Of a stretch of 64,000 nucleotides of DNA, positions 45,076-51,869 are shown one piece after another (the stretch's first letter is position 1; each line of letters opens with the position of its first letter). The notes under the pieces were generated by a model that made no database searches, was not told where the DNA came from, and saw nothing but the letters and a program-made list of their open reading frames with translations. The stretch comes from Brenneria corticis (lineage in GTDB: Bacteria; Pseudomonadota; Gammaproteobacteria; Enterobacterales; Enterobacteriaceae). Made by a program: the position numbers and the translations under genes. The DNA lies in contig NZ_KZ819091.1 in the NCBI RefSeq assembly GCF_003115855.1, positions 1-64,000 of the forward strand. Reading direction: 5' to 3'.

Positions 45076-46740
45076 TTAAAACGCCGCCCAATCCGCCAGT
45101 TCCCCCGCTTTCTTCTCTTTCGCGGGAGCGCTCTCTTCCGGCGATGGCAGAACCGCCGTTGCCGCTTTTCCAGCGGATACCGCTCCCGTATACGCCGCCC
45201 CCAGTTTAAACACGCTGACCGTTTGGGTAAGGCTATGCGCCTGATCCTGTAGAGAGAGCGCCGCGGCGGCAGACTCTTCTACCAATGCCGCGTTTTGCTG
45301 AGTCGTGGTGTCAATCTGCCCCACTGCCAGGTTAATCTGGTTTATGCCGTCGCTCTGTTCACGACTCGCCTGGGCAATTTCACTGATGATGCCGTTAACG
45401 CCCTGAACATTGGTCACCAGCGAATTCATCGTGACGCCGGTGTCCTCTACCAGCCCCATACCGTCCTGAACCTTCTTGAAAGAATCATCGATCAACTCTT
45501 TAATCTCTTTGGCGGCGGTAGCGCTTCTTTGCGCTAAAGCGCGAACCTCGCTGGCGACGACGGCGAATCCCCGCCCCTGCTCGCCCGCCCGAGCCGCCTC
45601 TACCGCGGCGTTCAATGCCAGGATATTGGTCTGGAAAGCGATGCCGTCAATCACGCCGATAATTTCGGCCATGCGCTGCGACGAATCCCGGATGCCGCGC
45701 ATTTCCTGCGTCACCTTCTCCATCATTGCGCCGCTTTTCTTCACGGTTTCCGAGGTATCGGCGGCAAGCTCGGTGGCCTGCAGCGTATTGTCGGCGGTAT
45801 TTTTTATCGTCGACGTCAACTGTTCCATCGACGACGCCGTTTCCTCCAGCGAACTGGCCTGCTCCTCCGTTCTGGCGGAAAGATCCTGGTTACCGGCCGC
45901 AATCTGCGATGCCGCGCTTGAAATCGTCTCCGCGCCGTCCCGCACCTGGCTGACAATTTGCCGCAGGCTGGTATTCATATTATGCAACGCCGTCAGCAAC
46001 ATCCCGGCTTCGTCTTTACGGGTGATGCGGATTTGCGAGGTTAAATCACCTTTAGAGACACTCTCCGCGATCGCCAACGCTTCCTGTATCGGATGCGTAA
46101 CGCTACGGGTGATCAGCGAGGCAATAATCAGCCCGGCGATAATGCTGGCAATGATGACGATTGCCATGAGGGTCCGGGTTTCCCGATAGCTTTCAGCGAC
46201 ATCCTGCGCCGACGCCGCCATTTTGGCATCTTGCGATTCAATCAACTCGGCAATCTTGTCCTTGTATTTCTGCTGGACGACGCGAGTAACATTGAAATAC
46301 TCGGCCGTTGCGCCGGCCAGATCGCCCGCAACGGCAAACCCCGACAGCTTATTGGCCGAGGCGAGGAAATCTCTGCGGATGTCTCCGATGGAGCTTAATA
46401 TCGCCAGCGACCTTGCATCATCCACATGTTTATGCAGATATTCCATTAATTGGGATACTTTTACTGAACTTGCTTTGGTAAGTTCCAATTGCTGGTTAAC
46501 CTCTGCTTCTGACTTCAGCAATAGCAGCAACTGTTGATTATTGAGAAAGGCATTTAACTCATCAATCAGCTGATTGCTTTCCACCGTCAATGGATAATCC
46601 CGCGTGACAATATCATCCATTTTATTATTAAAATCAGTCAGCTTGGTTATTGCAACGCTTCCCACAATCAAAAGCATTAAAACCAGGAAAGAAAACCCCG
46701 CCCCTAATCGATATCCTATACGCCAGTTGGATAAATTCAT
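45076..46740 (-). CDS. Methyl-accepting chemotaxis protein
   Basis: 554 residues. Transmembrane helix about 11-31, periplasmic four-helix sensing domain to about 188, second helix about 190-212, HAMP, then the cytoplasmic coiled coil with the hairpin tip GIAFQTNILALNAAVEAARA and methylation-region repeats (ARTEEQASSLEETAASMEQL-type, here SSLEETASSMEQL). The last five residues before the end, DWAAF, fit the xWxxF tether bound by CheR and CheB. So it is a full-length major-type receptor. Ligand cannot be predicted. Ribosome site AGGAGATTTTA before ATG 46740. Solitary; no che or flagellar genes nearby. Confidence 0.94.
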   Translation of the reverse strand: MNLSNWRIGYRLGAGFSFLVLMLLIVGSVAITKLTDFNNKMDDIVTRDYPLTVESNQLIDELNAFLNNQQLLLLLKSEAEVNQQLELTKASSVKVSQLMEYLHKHVDDARSLAILSSIGDIRRDFLASANKLSGFAVAGDLAGATAEYFNVTRVVQQKYKDKIAELIESQDAKMAASAQDVAESYRETRTLMAIVIIASIIAGLIIASLITRSVTHPIQEALAIAESVSKGDLTSQIRITRKDEAGMLLTALHNMNTSLRQIVSQVRDGAETISSAASQIAAGNQDLSARTEEQASSLEETASSMEQLTSTIKNTADNTLQATELAADTSETVKKSGAMMEKVTQEMRGIRDSSQRMAEIIGVIDGIAFQTNILALNAAVEAARAGEQGRGFAVVASEVRALAQRSATAAKEIKELIDDSFKKVQDGMGLVEDTGVTMNSLVTNVQGVNGIISEIAQASREQSDGINQINLAVGQIDTTTQQNAALVEESAAAALSLQDQAHSLTQTVSVFKLGAAYTGAVSAGKAATAVLPSPEESAPAKEKKAGELADWAAF

Positions 46741-47272
46741 TAAAATCTCCTTTATTCATCCTTTCCATCTGCATTTGGAACAATAGCCGCCACTCGGTCT
46801 CACGCAAGACCGAGCAAAATATAATCAAGCTCCAAATACCGATAGTTCCAATTTACTTCTCATATTTAAAAAAGGCATGAATCCTGGACAGAGTATTTAT
46901 TAAGCAATGATAAACCTAAAGAATACGCCAGGATACGATACCGTTAATCAACGCTTGTAACAGTGAAAACAGGAAGCGGGACCGGTCAGAGCATACTGCT
47001 AATCGCCATAATCCTAATGTCACCCAAAAGTGTATCGGCACGCTGACAATAATCTTTATATTTCCCCCGGATATATTCCATGGCTTACATATCTATTTAA
47101 TCGATCGGTTTTCTATAATTTACCCATTTACAAGATAGATGGGGTTATTAAATAAAAATAAAAGAGGAAATAATAAAGCGTAGATTTATAAATAATTAAA
47201 AAATTCATTTTCGTTCGATGAGAATACAATTATGAAATCAATATTTAGAATGAGTCATATTATTCAAGAATA
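46741..47272. other. Upstream region of the chemoreceptor gene
   Basis: AT-rich, no gene recognised. An 8-bp perfect inverted repeat, CTCGGTCT/AGACCGAG (46793-46814), lies in the chemoreceptor leader. A second imperfect long inverted repeat spans 46881-46934 (ATCCTGG...CCAGGAT with inner GTATT...AATAC). No convincing sigma-28 promoter (TAAA-N15-GCCGATAA) was found. Confidence 0.45.
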
Positions 47273-47310
47273 AAAAAAGAATGACATAATAACCTATGTC
47301 ATTCTTTTTT
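47273..47310. terminator. Bidirectional terminator with a 16-bp perfect stem
   Basis: AAAAAAGAATGACATA (47273-47288) pairs perfectly with TATGTCATTCTTTTTT (47295-47310) across a six-base loop. It is placed four bases beyond the stop codon of the 88-residue gene. Confidence 0.85.
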
Positions 47311-47313
47311 ATC

Positions 47314-47580
47314 TCAAGCTATTAAAGTCAAGTATGTTTCTTTCCAATGAGCTTCACATTCCATACGGGCATTGGGAATATAATGTGATTTCAAATGCCA
47401 GTATGGATTATCAATGACCCAGGTGACAACGGCGACATCATGAGAAAAGACGGTTTGCTGAGTATATATAACAGCAAAATACCCTCCTTTATGGTCACTC
47501 TTGTAGATCTCATACCGATGAAGTCTACCATCATCATCTTGTACAAAAACCAGCGTTTCCTTAAGAGTTCCCATCAACAT
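47314..47580 (-). CDS. Unrecognised 88-residue protein
   Basis: I do not recognise this family. A textbook ribosome site, AAGGAGG five bases before ATG 47580, and a perfect terminator after the stop argue for a real, independently expressed gene. The product is soluble, rich in aromatics and histidines (GGYFAVIYTQQTVFSHDVAV, DNPYWHLKSHYIP, AHWKETYL), with two charged ends and one Cys. It may be a small beta-rich domain. A near-consensus FNR site lies about 60 bases upstream. Confidence 0.75.
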   Translation of the reverse strand: MLMGTLKETLVFVQDDDGRLHRYEIYKSDHKGGYFAVIYTQQTVFSHDVAVVTWVIDNPYWHLKSHYIPNARMECEAHWKETYLTLIA

Positions 47581-47637
47581 AATTGCCTCCTTAAATGATA
47601 TGAATAATCATTATCGGCAAAAATATGAGAAACCTTA

Positions 47638-47651
47638 CTGATCAATATCAA
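47638..47651. promoter_or_regulatory. FNR-like box upstream of the 88-residue gene
   Basis: CTGATCAATATCAA matches TTGAT-N4-ATCAA at 9 of 10 positions, 58-71 bases before ATG 47580. Next to it is a perfect 8-bp inverted repeat TTTGCCGT/ACGGCAAA (47662-47683). Confidence 0.35.
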
Positions 47652-47751
47652 TATCGCAGATTTTGCCGTTAGTTGACGGCAAATAGCATTGCTATATCAC
47701 AACCCATTAACGCCATGATTGTTATGACATAACATGCTGTAAAGACAGGCG

Positions 47752-48024
47752 CTATTTTTTCCTGGACGTGCCTTTGGCCTTATCTTTGAGTAATGCTCTG
47801 ATTTTCTTTATTTCTTTCTGAGTCAACCGGTCCGCAACTGCCTCTTCGGTATGCTGATTATCGACCGTTGCCGACGCGGGCGCTTTGTTGGCCTTATCAA
47901 AACTTCGCAGCAGCCGTGCGGTCACTTCAGCACTGATTGAAACCTCATTTTCCAGTGCCGCGGCTTTAATCTTCTCTTTCAAATCCAAGGGGATTTTCAA
48001 CGATAGGCTAGATATCTCACTCAT
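47752..48024 (-). CDS. Arc-type ribbon-helix-helix DNA-binding protein
   Basis: 90 residues. Residues 3-45 (SSLSLKIPLDLKEKIK...SISAEVTARLL) fit the Arc/MetJ fold: a short beta strand then two helices with the NEVSISAEV turn. The C-terminal half is charged (QKEIKKIRALLKDKAKGTSRKK). Such proteins are often antitoxins or phage-type repressors. It is transcribed away from the toxin-like gene at 48242. Regulation of its own promoter and the neighbour's is an inference. Confidence 0.8.
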   Translation of the reverse strand: MSEISSLSLKIPLDLKEKIKAAALENEVSISAEVTARLLRSFDKANKAPASATVDNQHTEEAVADRLTQKEIKKIRALLKDKAKGTSRKK

Positions 48025-48241
48025 TTTATTACCTTTCTCATAGGATAAAACACCAAGCTATGATAGTCCTCAGATAATGTCCATAGCGTAACAAAAATTT
48101 AATATTTCCGACATGTAAACGCCGGCGGCGACTCGGTATCTATTTTTACATTCCGGTTTGCCCAATCTCCTGGTTAAATAATTGATCATGAAATATTAAC
48201 GGCATAGAATATGCTGCGCATAAGAAAAAAAGGAAATAAAC

Positions 48242-48427
48242 GTGCCGCATCAAACCCTGTGGGAGTTAATCAAACTCATTTACTTCATCGGTTTTGCTAT
48301 TTCACTCGTGGTTACATTCCTGCTAAGCAAAGATAAGTCGCTGGCTATTCGGCTCCTGGCCTCTTTGCTGATAGGGCTCACCTGGCCGCTGAGCTTTCCC
48401 GTCGTTTTGCTGTTCTCCATTTTCTAG
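48242..48427 (+). CDS. ortT: OrtT/GhoT-family small membrane toxin
   Basis: 61 residues beginning at GTG 48242, with AAGGA eight bases upstream. Two helices (LIYFIGFAISLVVTFLL and a second in IRLLASLLIGLTWPLSF) and the ending WPLSFPVVLLFSIF match the GhoT/OrtT signature WPMSxPVALLFSxF. These peptides insert in the inner membrane, dissipate proton motive force and cut ATP, promoting persistence. No GhoS-like antitoxin gene is adjacent, so the OrtT (orphan) type is more likely. The divergent neighbour is a ribbon-helix-helix protein. Confidence 0.8.
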   Translation: MPHQTLWELIKLIYFIGFAISLVVTFLLSKDKSLAIRLLASLLIGLTWPLSFPVVLLFSIF

Positions 48428-48538
48428 TCGCTGCGGCGTTCGCCGAAGATAACTTGCTCCACGCCTGGCCGTACGACCTTGAATCGGCCAAAATATCCCC
48501 AATACTAAGCAAAGGTTCACTATTCTCTGGAGGTAATC

Positions 48539-48805
48539 ATGGCGAGTGGCTGGGCAAATGACGGGGCGGTTCAGGATCAAATCGACGCTACCGTGGATGA
48601 TGCCGTCGCACGTGCCCGCAGTCGGTTAAATAACGGGGAAAGCGCGCGCTACTGTGATGAATGCGGCGTTCAAATTCCGGAGGCCCGTCGCAAGGCCTTA
48701 CCCGGCGTGCGGTATTGCATCCAGTGTCAGGAAGAAATCGATAAAAAAAACTCGCAGAGCAGCGGTTATAACCGGCGCGGCAGTAAAGACAGCCAACTGA
48801 GATAA
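48539..48805 (+). CDS. ybiI: DksA/TraR-type zinc finger protein YbiI
   Basis: 88 residues, the E. coli YbiI length: MASGWANDGAVQDQIDATVDDA, C4 finger CDECG...YCIQC, and GYNRRGSKDSQLR at the end. It has the TraR-like short helix and finger that reach the RNA polymerase secondary channel in relatives; a role for YbiI itself is unproven. GGAGG precedes ATG 48539. A perfect 11-bp hairpin (48811-48840) follows. Confidence 0.93.
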   Translation: MASGWANDGAVQDQIDATVDDAVARARSRLNNGESARYCDECGVQIPEARRKALPGVRYCIQCQEEIDKKNSQSSGYNRRGSKDSQLR

Positions 48806-48851
48806 CCCACCGGCTTATTCCGGGTGACGGGAATAAGCCGCAGGGCTCTGC

Positions 48852-49280
48852 CTAGCGAACAACCAATACGGATGTTTTAGCATGCCGCACAATAGCCGCG
48901 GCATTCGATCCAAGAAGATAGGTTTTGACATCGGGCCGACGTGAACCCACGACGATCAGATCGGCATTGATTTCCTCAGCCAACTGCAGTACCTCATCTC
49001 TTGGCGTACCAAAACTCACGCTGAATGACAAACGGGATGAAGGAAGATCGATAGTTTTAGCAAAGGCTTTCAGTTTGTCGTTGGCTTTAACTACCGCCTC
49101 ATTTTCAAACTCTTTTATGCCGAAAGAATACGCGGATAAAAATGCCGTCGCATCCGGAAGCGCATGAAAAAGATGCACCGTCGCCCCGGATATTTTTGCC
49201 AGCCTTACCACATGGATAAGCGCATTGCTGGTCAATTCCTCTTCTTCAATATCAACCGGCACTAAAATGGTCGTATACAT
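48852..49280 (-). CDS. uspF: Universal stress protein UspF
   Basis: 142 residues. USP fold with ATP-binding motif VVGSRRPDVKTYLLGSNAAA, nearly the same as E. coli UspF. Opening MYTTILVPVDIEEEELT. UspF is associated with fimbriae-mediated adhesion and swimming in E. coli. AGGAGC precedes ATG 49280. Divergent from the YmgB-like gene. Confidence 0.92.
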   Translation of the reverse strand: MYTTILVPVDIEEEELTSNALIHVVRLAKISGATVHLFHALPDATAFLSAYSFGIKEFENEAVVKANDKLKAFAKTIDLPSSRLSFSVSFGTPRDEVLQLAEEINADLIVVGSRRPDVKTYLLGSNAAAIVRHAKTSVLVVR

Positions 49281-49766
49281 GATAGCTCCTTACCTATGTG
49301 ACCCATATGCAAAGAGTAGCTCGCCCTACCGGCAAGTAACATGATCTTGTTCACCTTTGTGCGCTAAGGACCAGCAAAGCCGCTCGCGTATTGCTTAACC
49401 GCCTTGCCAGGCCGTCAAAATTTCCCGGGTTGTAACCACCAGAAGCTGCATCTTCTCGCCCCTTATAAAATATCAGATTATCTACGATTTTATCATATCC
49501 ATTAAGCGGCAGGCACGCTCAACGCAACTGTAATAAGGTAAAAAACACCCGCTACATATTTATCATGACGGTTTTTAGGTTTACGGAGATTGATTTATCT
49601 TCCGCTTTTTATTTTTTATACTTCCTGGTGTTATGCGCAAAGGTGAACTAAAGTTAATGCGTCGTGCTGCAACAGGCGCGTAGTCTTCATTCTTTTTATT
49701 CAAGAATTTCATCCATACTTACTTAACCATGTAATATGGCTCATTTCATTTGAGAAGGAAAAATAA
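49281..49766. other. Divergent region uspF / YmgB-like gene with a distant inverted repeat
   Basis: 486 bases. GTTCACCTTTG (49349-49359) recurs inverted as CAAAGGTGAAC (49638-49648), and similarity extends outward through GCGC. The spacing and the divergent genes fit either paired operator sites or ends of a small non-coding mobile element. Otherwise no gene was recognised. Confidence 0.5.
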
Positions 49767-50021
49767 ATGCATACAGATTCCCCACAGACCGATAAAGAGA
49801 CTTCTGATTATTATAAGGCTGCAGCTCCGATGAGTGAGATGGAATTACTGGGCAATATCGTTGATGAAATAATCCATTCCGGTCATGCAGTTACCAACAA
49901 ATCTATCATTTCAAAGCTAGTCAGCAAGATTGAGAACGAAACCAACATAGCCGTTTTGGACAGGTACCGCGCCCTGCTGGAACTGGTCGTCCATAAGACG
50001 CAGGATGATTTTTTGGTTTAA
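49767..50021 (+). CDS. YmgB/AriR-like two-component connector / biofilm regulator
   Basis: 84 residues, all-helical. The core NIVDEIIHSGHAVTNKSII...ENETNIAVLDRYRALLELVVHKTQDDF aligns in pattern with AriR (YmgB): LxxAVxxLxxSGxxVxNKxII...LxxTxDxxxxxxYRxxLExV. In E. coli this family acts through the Rcs phosphorelay to lower biofilm and aid acid resistance. AGAAGGAAAAATAA precedes ATG 49767. Not closely linked to a two-component gene here. Confidence 0.75.
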   Translation: MHTDSPQTDKETSDYYKAAAPMSEMELLGNIVDEIIHSGHAVTNKSIISKLVSKIENETNIAVLDRYRALLELVVHKTQDDFLV

Positions 50022-50453
50022 TCAGAGCACCACGGAAGGATGCTCTGACTCTGAATAGCGATTTGAAAAACAACCCAACAGGCGATTCACTTTTATATTG
50101 ATTAATTTATCCGTTGTTAAGAAACCCGGTTAGGTAATTTACGGCCAATGGTTCACCCACCTTACATCACGACTAAAATCAAAAGCATAAACAAACGAAA
50201 GCATAAACTGATCAAGAGAGGTATTTTATATTTCCTTGAGCAGTTCTGCTGAAAATCAGCGTTTGCGGGTATCGATCGCTTTTAATATTGCTTATTGTAA
50301 ATAAGCGGAATAGTCATAAAAAACAAACAATACTCTAAATTAGCAGTATCAATTAGATTAAATGCGCTGCATTTAGGGTAAAACAACAAAACTTCATCAT
50401 AAAAACATATTAAGTGTTAGAATGTTTACCCATACATCGAATTGGTGAAAGGT
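50022..50453. other. Intergenic region, YmgB-like gene to zinc-ribbon gene
   Basis: 432 bases. A weak hairpin CAGAGCA/TGCTCTG (about 50024-50048) follows the YmgB-like gene. The rest is AT-rich, probably promoter DNA for the zinc-ribbon gene. No coding or RNA signal recognised. Confidence 0.4.
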
Positions 50454-50630
50454 ATGTCTATCTTTGATGCCCTAAAGACGTTCAGCAGCACATCCGTTAA
50501 CGTCACGTGCCCGGAATGCGCTTTTGCTACTATGCAGCTACGGAGCAAAATACGTAACAACACCACCCTTATCTGTCCCAAGTGCGGTCACTTTTTTCTT
50601 CCGAAGGAGCCTCGAACCAACAAAGCATAA
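50454..50630 (+). CDS. Small zinc-ribbon protein (YnfU-like)
   Basis: 58 residues from ATG 50454, preceded by GGTGAAAGG; a TTG four codons upstream is less likely. Two C-x2-C knuckles, VTCPECAF and LICPKCGHFF, 25 or so residues apart, make a zinc ribbon. Spacing and the LICPxC context resemble E. coli YnfU. Function unknown; may bind nucleic acid or protein. Confidence 0.75.
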   Translation: MSIFDALKTFSSTSVNVTCPECAFATMQLRSKIRNNTTLICPKCGHFFLPKEPRTNKA

Positions 50631-50696
50631 GCCGGCTCAACGCGCTGCTGCCCTACACCGAAAATCGCTTTAGCTTATACCGCCACTCTAATGACG

Positions 50697-50860
50697 TTAA
50701 TTTATCTGCACAATGAGAATACGCCAATCGCTTACTGCCCCTTGGTTAATAACCGACATTGAGCGACCTCTTCCGGTTGAGCAATTTGGCTTTAATGCTG
50801 CGCATTTCCAGCACCTGTTTGGATAGACTCGCTTGGCAACATGTCCACTGAATGGATAGG
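50697..50860 (-). pseudogene. Possible transposase fragment
   Basis: A 48-codon open frame without start codon encodes RVYPNRCWKCAALKPNCSTG then RGRSMSVINQ. The C-x2-C...C pattern with LKPxC(S/T)xGR recalls the cysteine cluster of IS1182-type DDE transposases. No terminal repeats or other domains remain. Could be chance. Confidence 0.2.
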
Positions 50861-50891
50861 ATTAGCAGATTCAGTTGTGTAGAATGTGAAT

Positions 50892-50990
50892 ACCGGCCAT
50901 CGGTAACTTTTTATATGTCCCGTCTGGCCGGAAAGTTTTTCCCTGGTGTTGGCCGATTGGCAGCCTGACCATCACGGTCAGGTTTTTTTT
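50892..50990 (+). ncRNA. arcZ: ArcZ-like trans-acting small RNA
   Basis: TTTCCCTGGTGTTGGC (50938-50953) is identical to the conserved seed-bearing 3' segment of E. coli ArcZ as I recall it. A short linker follows, then a strong intrinsic terminator: CCTGACC (50964-50970), ATCAC loop, GGTCAGG (50976-50982), eight T. A 5' stem CCGGCCA/TGGCCGG (50893-50899 with 50925-50931) precedes the seed. A -10-like TAGAAT (50880-50885) suggests a start near 50892. No open reading frame explains the terminator. Hfq-dependent ArcZ regulates rpoS, flhD and virulence genes in enterobacteria. It is normally beside arcB, so this is a displaced or second copy. The 5' half does not match ArcZ. Confidence 0.65.
50964..50990 (+). 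terminator. Terminator of the ArcZ-like RNA
   Basis: Seven-base perfect GC-rich stem with a five-base loop and eight uninterrupted T. No protein gene ends upstream within 330 bases on this strand. Confidence 0.85.
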
Positions 50991-51037
50991 CTCCAACACA
51001 ACGAGATTTATTATATATAGCGAATCAAGATCCGTAA

Positions 51038-51076
51038 GCTGTACTTAAGTACTCACCTGCCCTAGACTTTAGTACA
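51038..51076 (+). promoter_or_regulatory. luxR promoter with lux-box-like sequences
   Basis: GCTGTACTTAAGTACTCACC (51038-51057) contains a 12-bp perfect palindrome (GTACTTAAGTAC) and a good left lux-box half. CTTTAGTACAG (51066-51076) gives a right half. EsaR-type regulators bind 20-bp boxes around CTGTACT...AGTACAG and repress their own genes. A -10-like TATATC lies at 51083-51088. Autoregulation is inferred. Confidence 0.45.
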
Positions 51077-51119
51077 GTTCTCTATATCATAGGGAAAATT
51101 GGACCTTCAGGGAGCCAGC

Positions 51120-51869
51120 ATGTTTTCAGTTTTTAATGAAAATCAGATAGTAACAGAGACACTTAGAGACTACATCGACAGGAAACTGTCCCTGCCCGGC
51201 AGTTCGAAATACGCCTATACGGTCGTCAGCAAAAAAAATCCGTCAGAGATCCTTATAATTTCCAATTATCCTGACGAATGGGTTGAACTTTACCGTCTCA
51301 ATAATTTCCAGCTCATCGATCCGGTTATCCTCACGGCCTTTAAGCGCTCTTCGGCCTTCGCATGGGACGAAAATATCACGCTGATGTCCGATCTGAAGTT
51401 CACCAAAATTTTTTCTCTATCCCGGCAGTACAACATCGTCAACGGCTTTACCTTTGTACTGCACGACCATTTCAACAACCTGGCTCTATTGTCCGTCATT
51501 ATTGGCAGCCGCGAACAGGGGGAGCTGGAAGAGTATCTCTCTTCCGAACGAGGGGTTTTGCAAGCGTTACTGATTGATATTAACGAGCAGATGTACCGGC
51601 TTGCCCGCTCGGCGTCATCCGACAGACAACAGAATGACGAAAGCAAGAATAAAGCCATCTTTACCCCGCGCGAAAATGAGGTACTTTACTGGGCCAGTAT
51701 GGGAAAAACCTACGCGGATATTGCTGCAATCGCAGGTATCTCCGTCAGTACGGTAAAGTTTCACATGGGGAATGTCGTCATCAAGCTGGGCGTCAGCAAC
51801 GCCCGTCAAGCCATCCGATTAGGCGTTGAACTGGATCTGATTATACCGGCAGCGACAGCGGCCAGGTGA
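51120..51869 (+). CDS. expR: LuxR-family quorum-sensing regulator (EsaR/ExpR type)
   Basis: 249 residues from ATG 51120, after AGGGAG. The acyl-homoserine-lactone domain has the six conserved positions: Trp 54, Tyr 58, Asp 67, Pro 68, Trp 82 and Gly 109. The C-terminal helix-turn-helix from about residue 180 reads FTPRENEVLYWASMGKTYAD then ISVSTVKFHMGNVV. Similar to ExpR/EsaR, which bind DNA without ligand and release it with acyl-HSL. It is convergent with the synthase and overlaps its 3' end by 29 bases, the arrangement typical of the Erwinia-Pectobacterium group. An ArcZ-like RNA ends 130 bases upstream. Confidence 0.93.
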   Translation: MFSVFNENQIVTETLRDYIDRKLSLPGSSKYAYTVVSKKNPSEILIISNYPDEWVELYRLNNFQLIDPVILTAFKRSSAFAWDENITLMSDLKFTKIFSLSRQYNIVNGFTFVLHDHFNNLALLSVIIGSREQGELEEYLSSERGVLQALLIDINEQMYRLARSASSDRQQNDESKNKAIFTPRENEVLYWASMGKTYADIAAIAGISVSTVKFHMGNVVIKLGVSNARQAIRLGVELDLIIPAATAAR

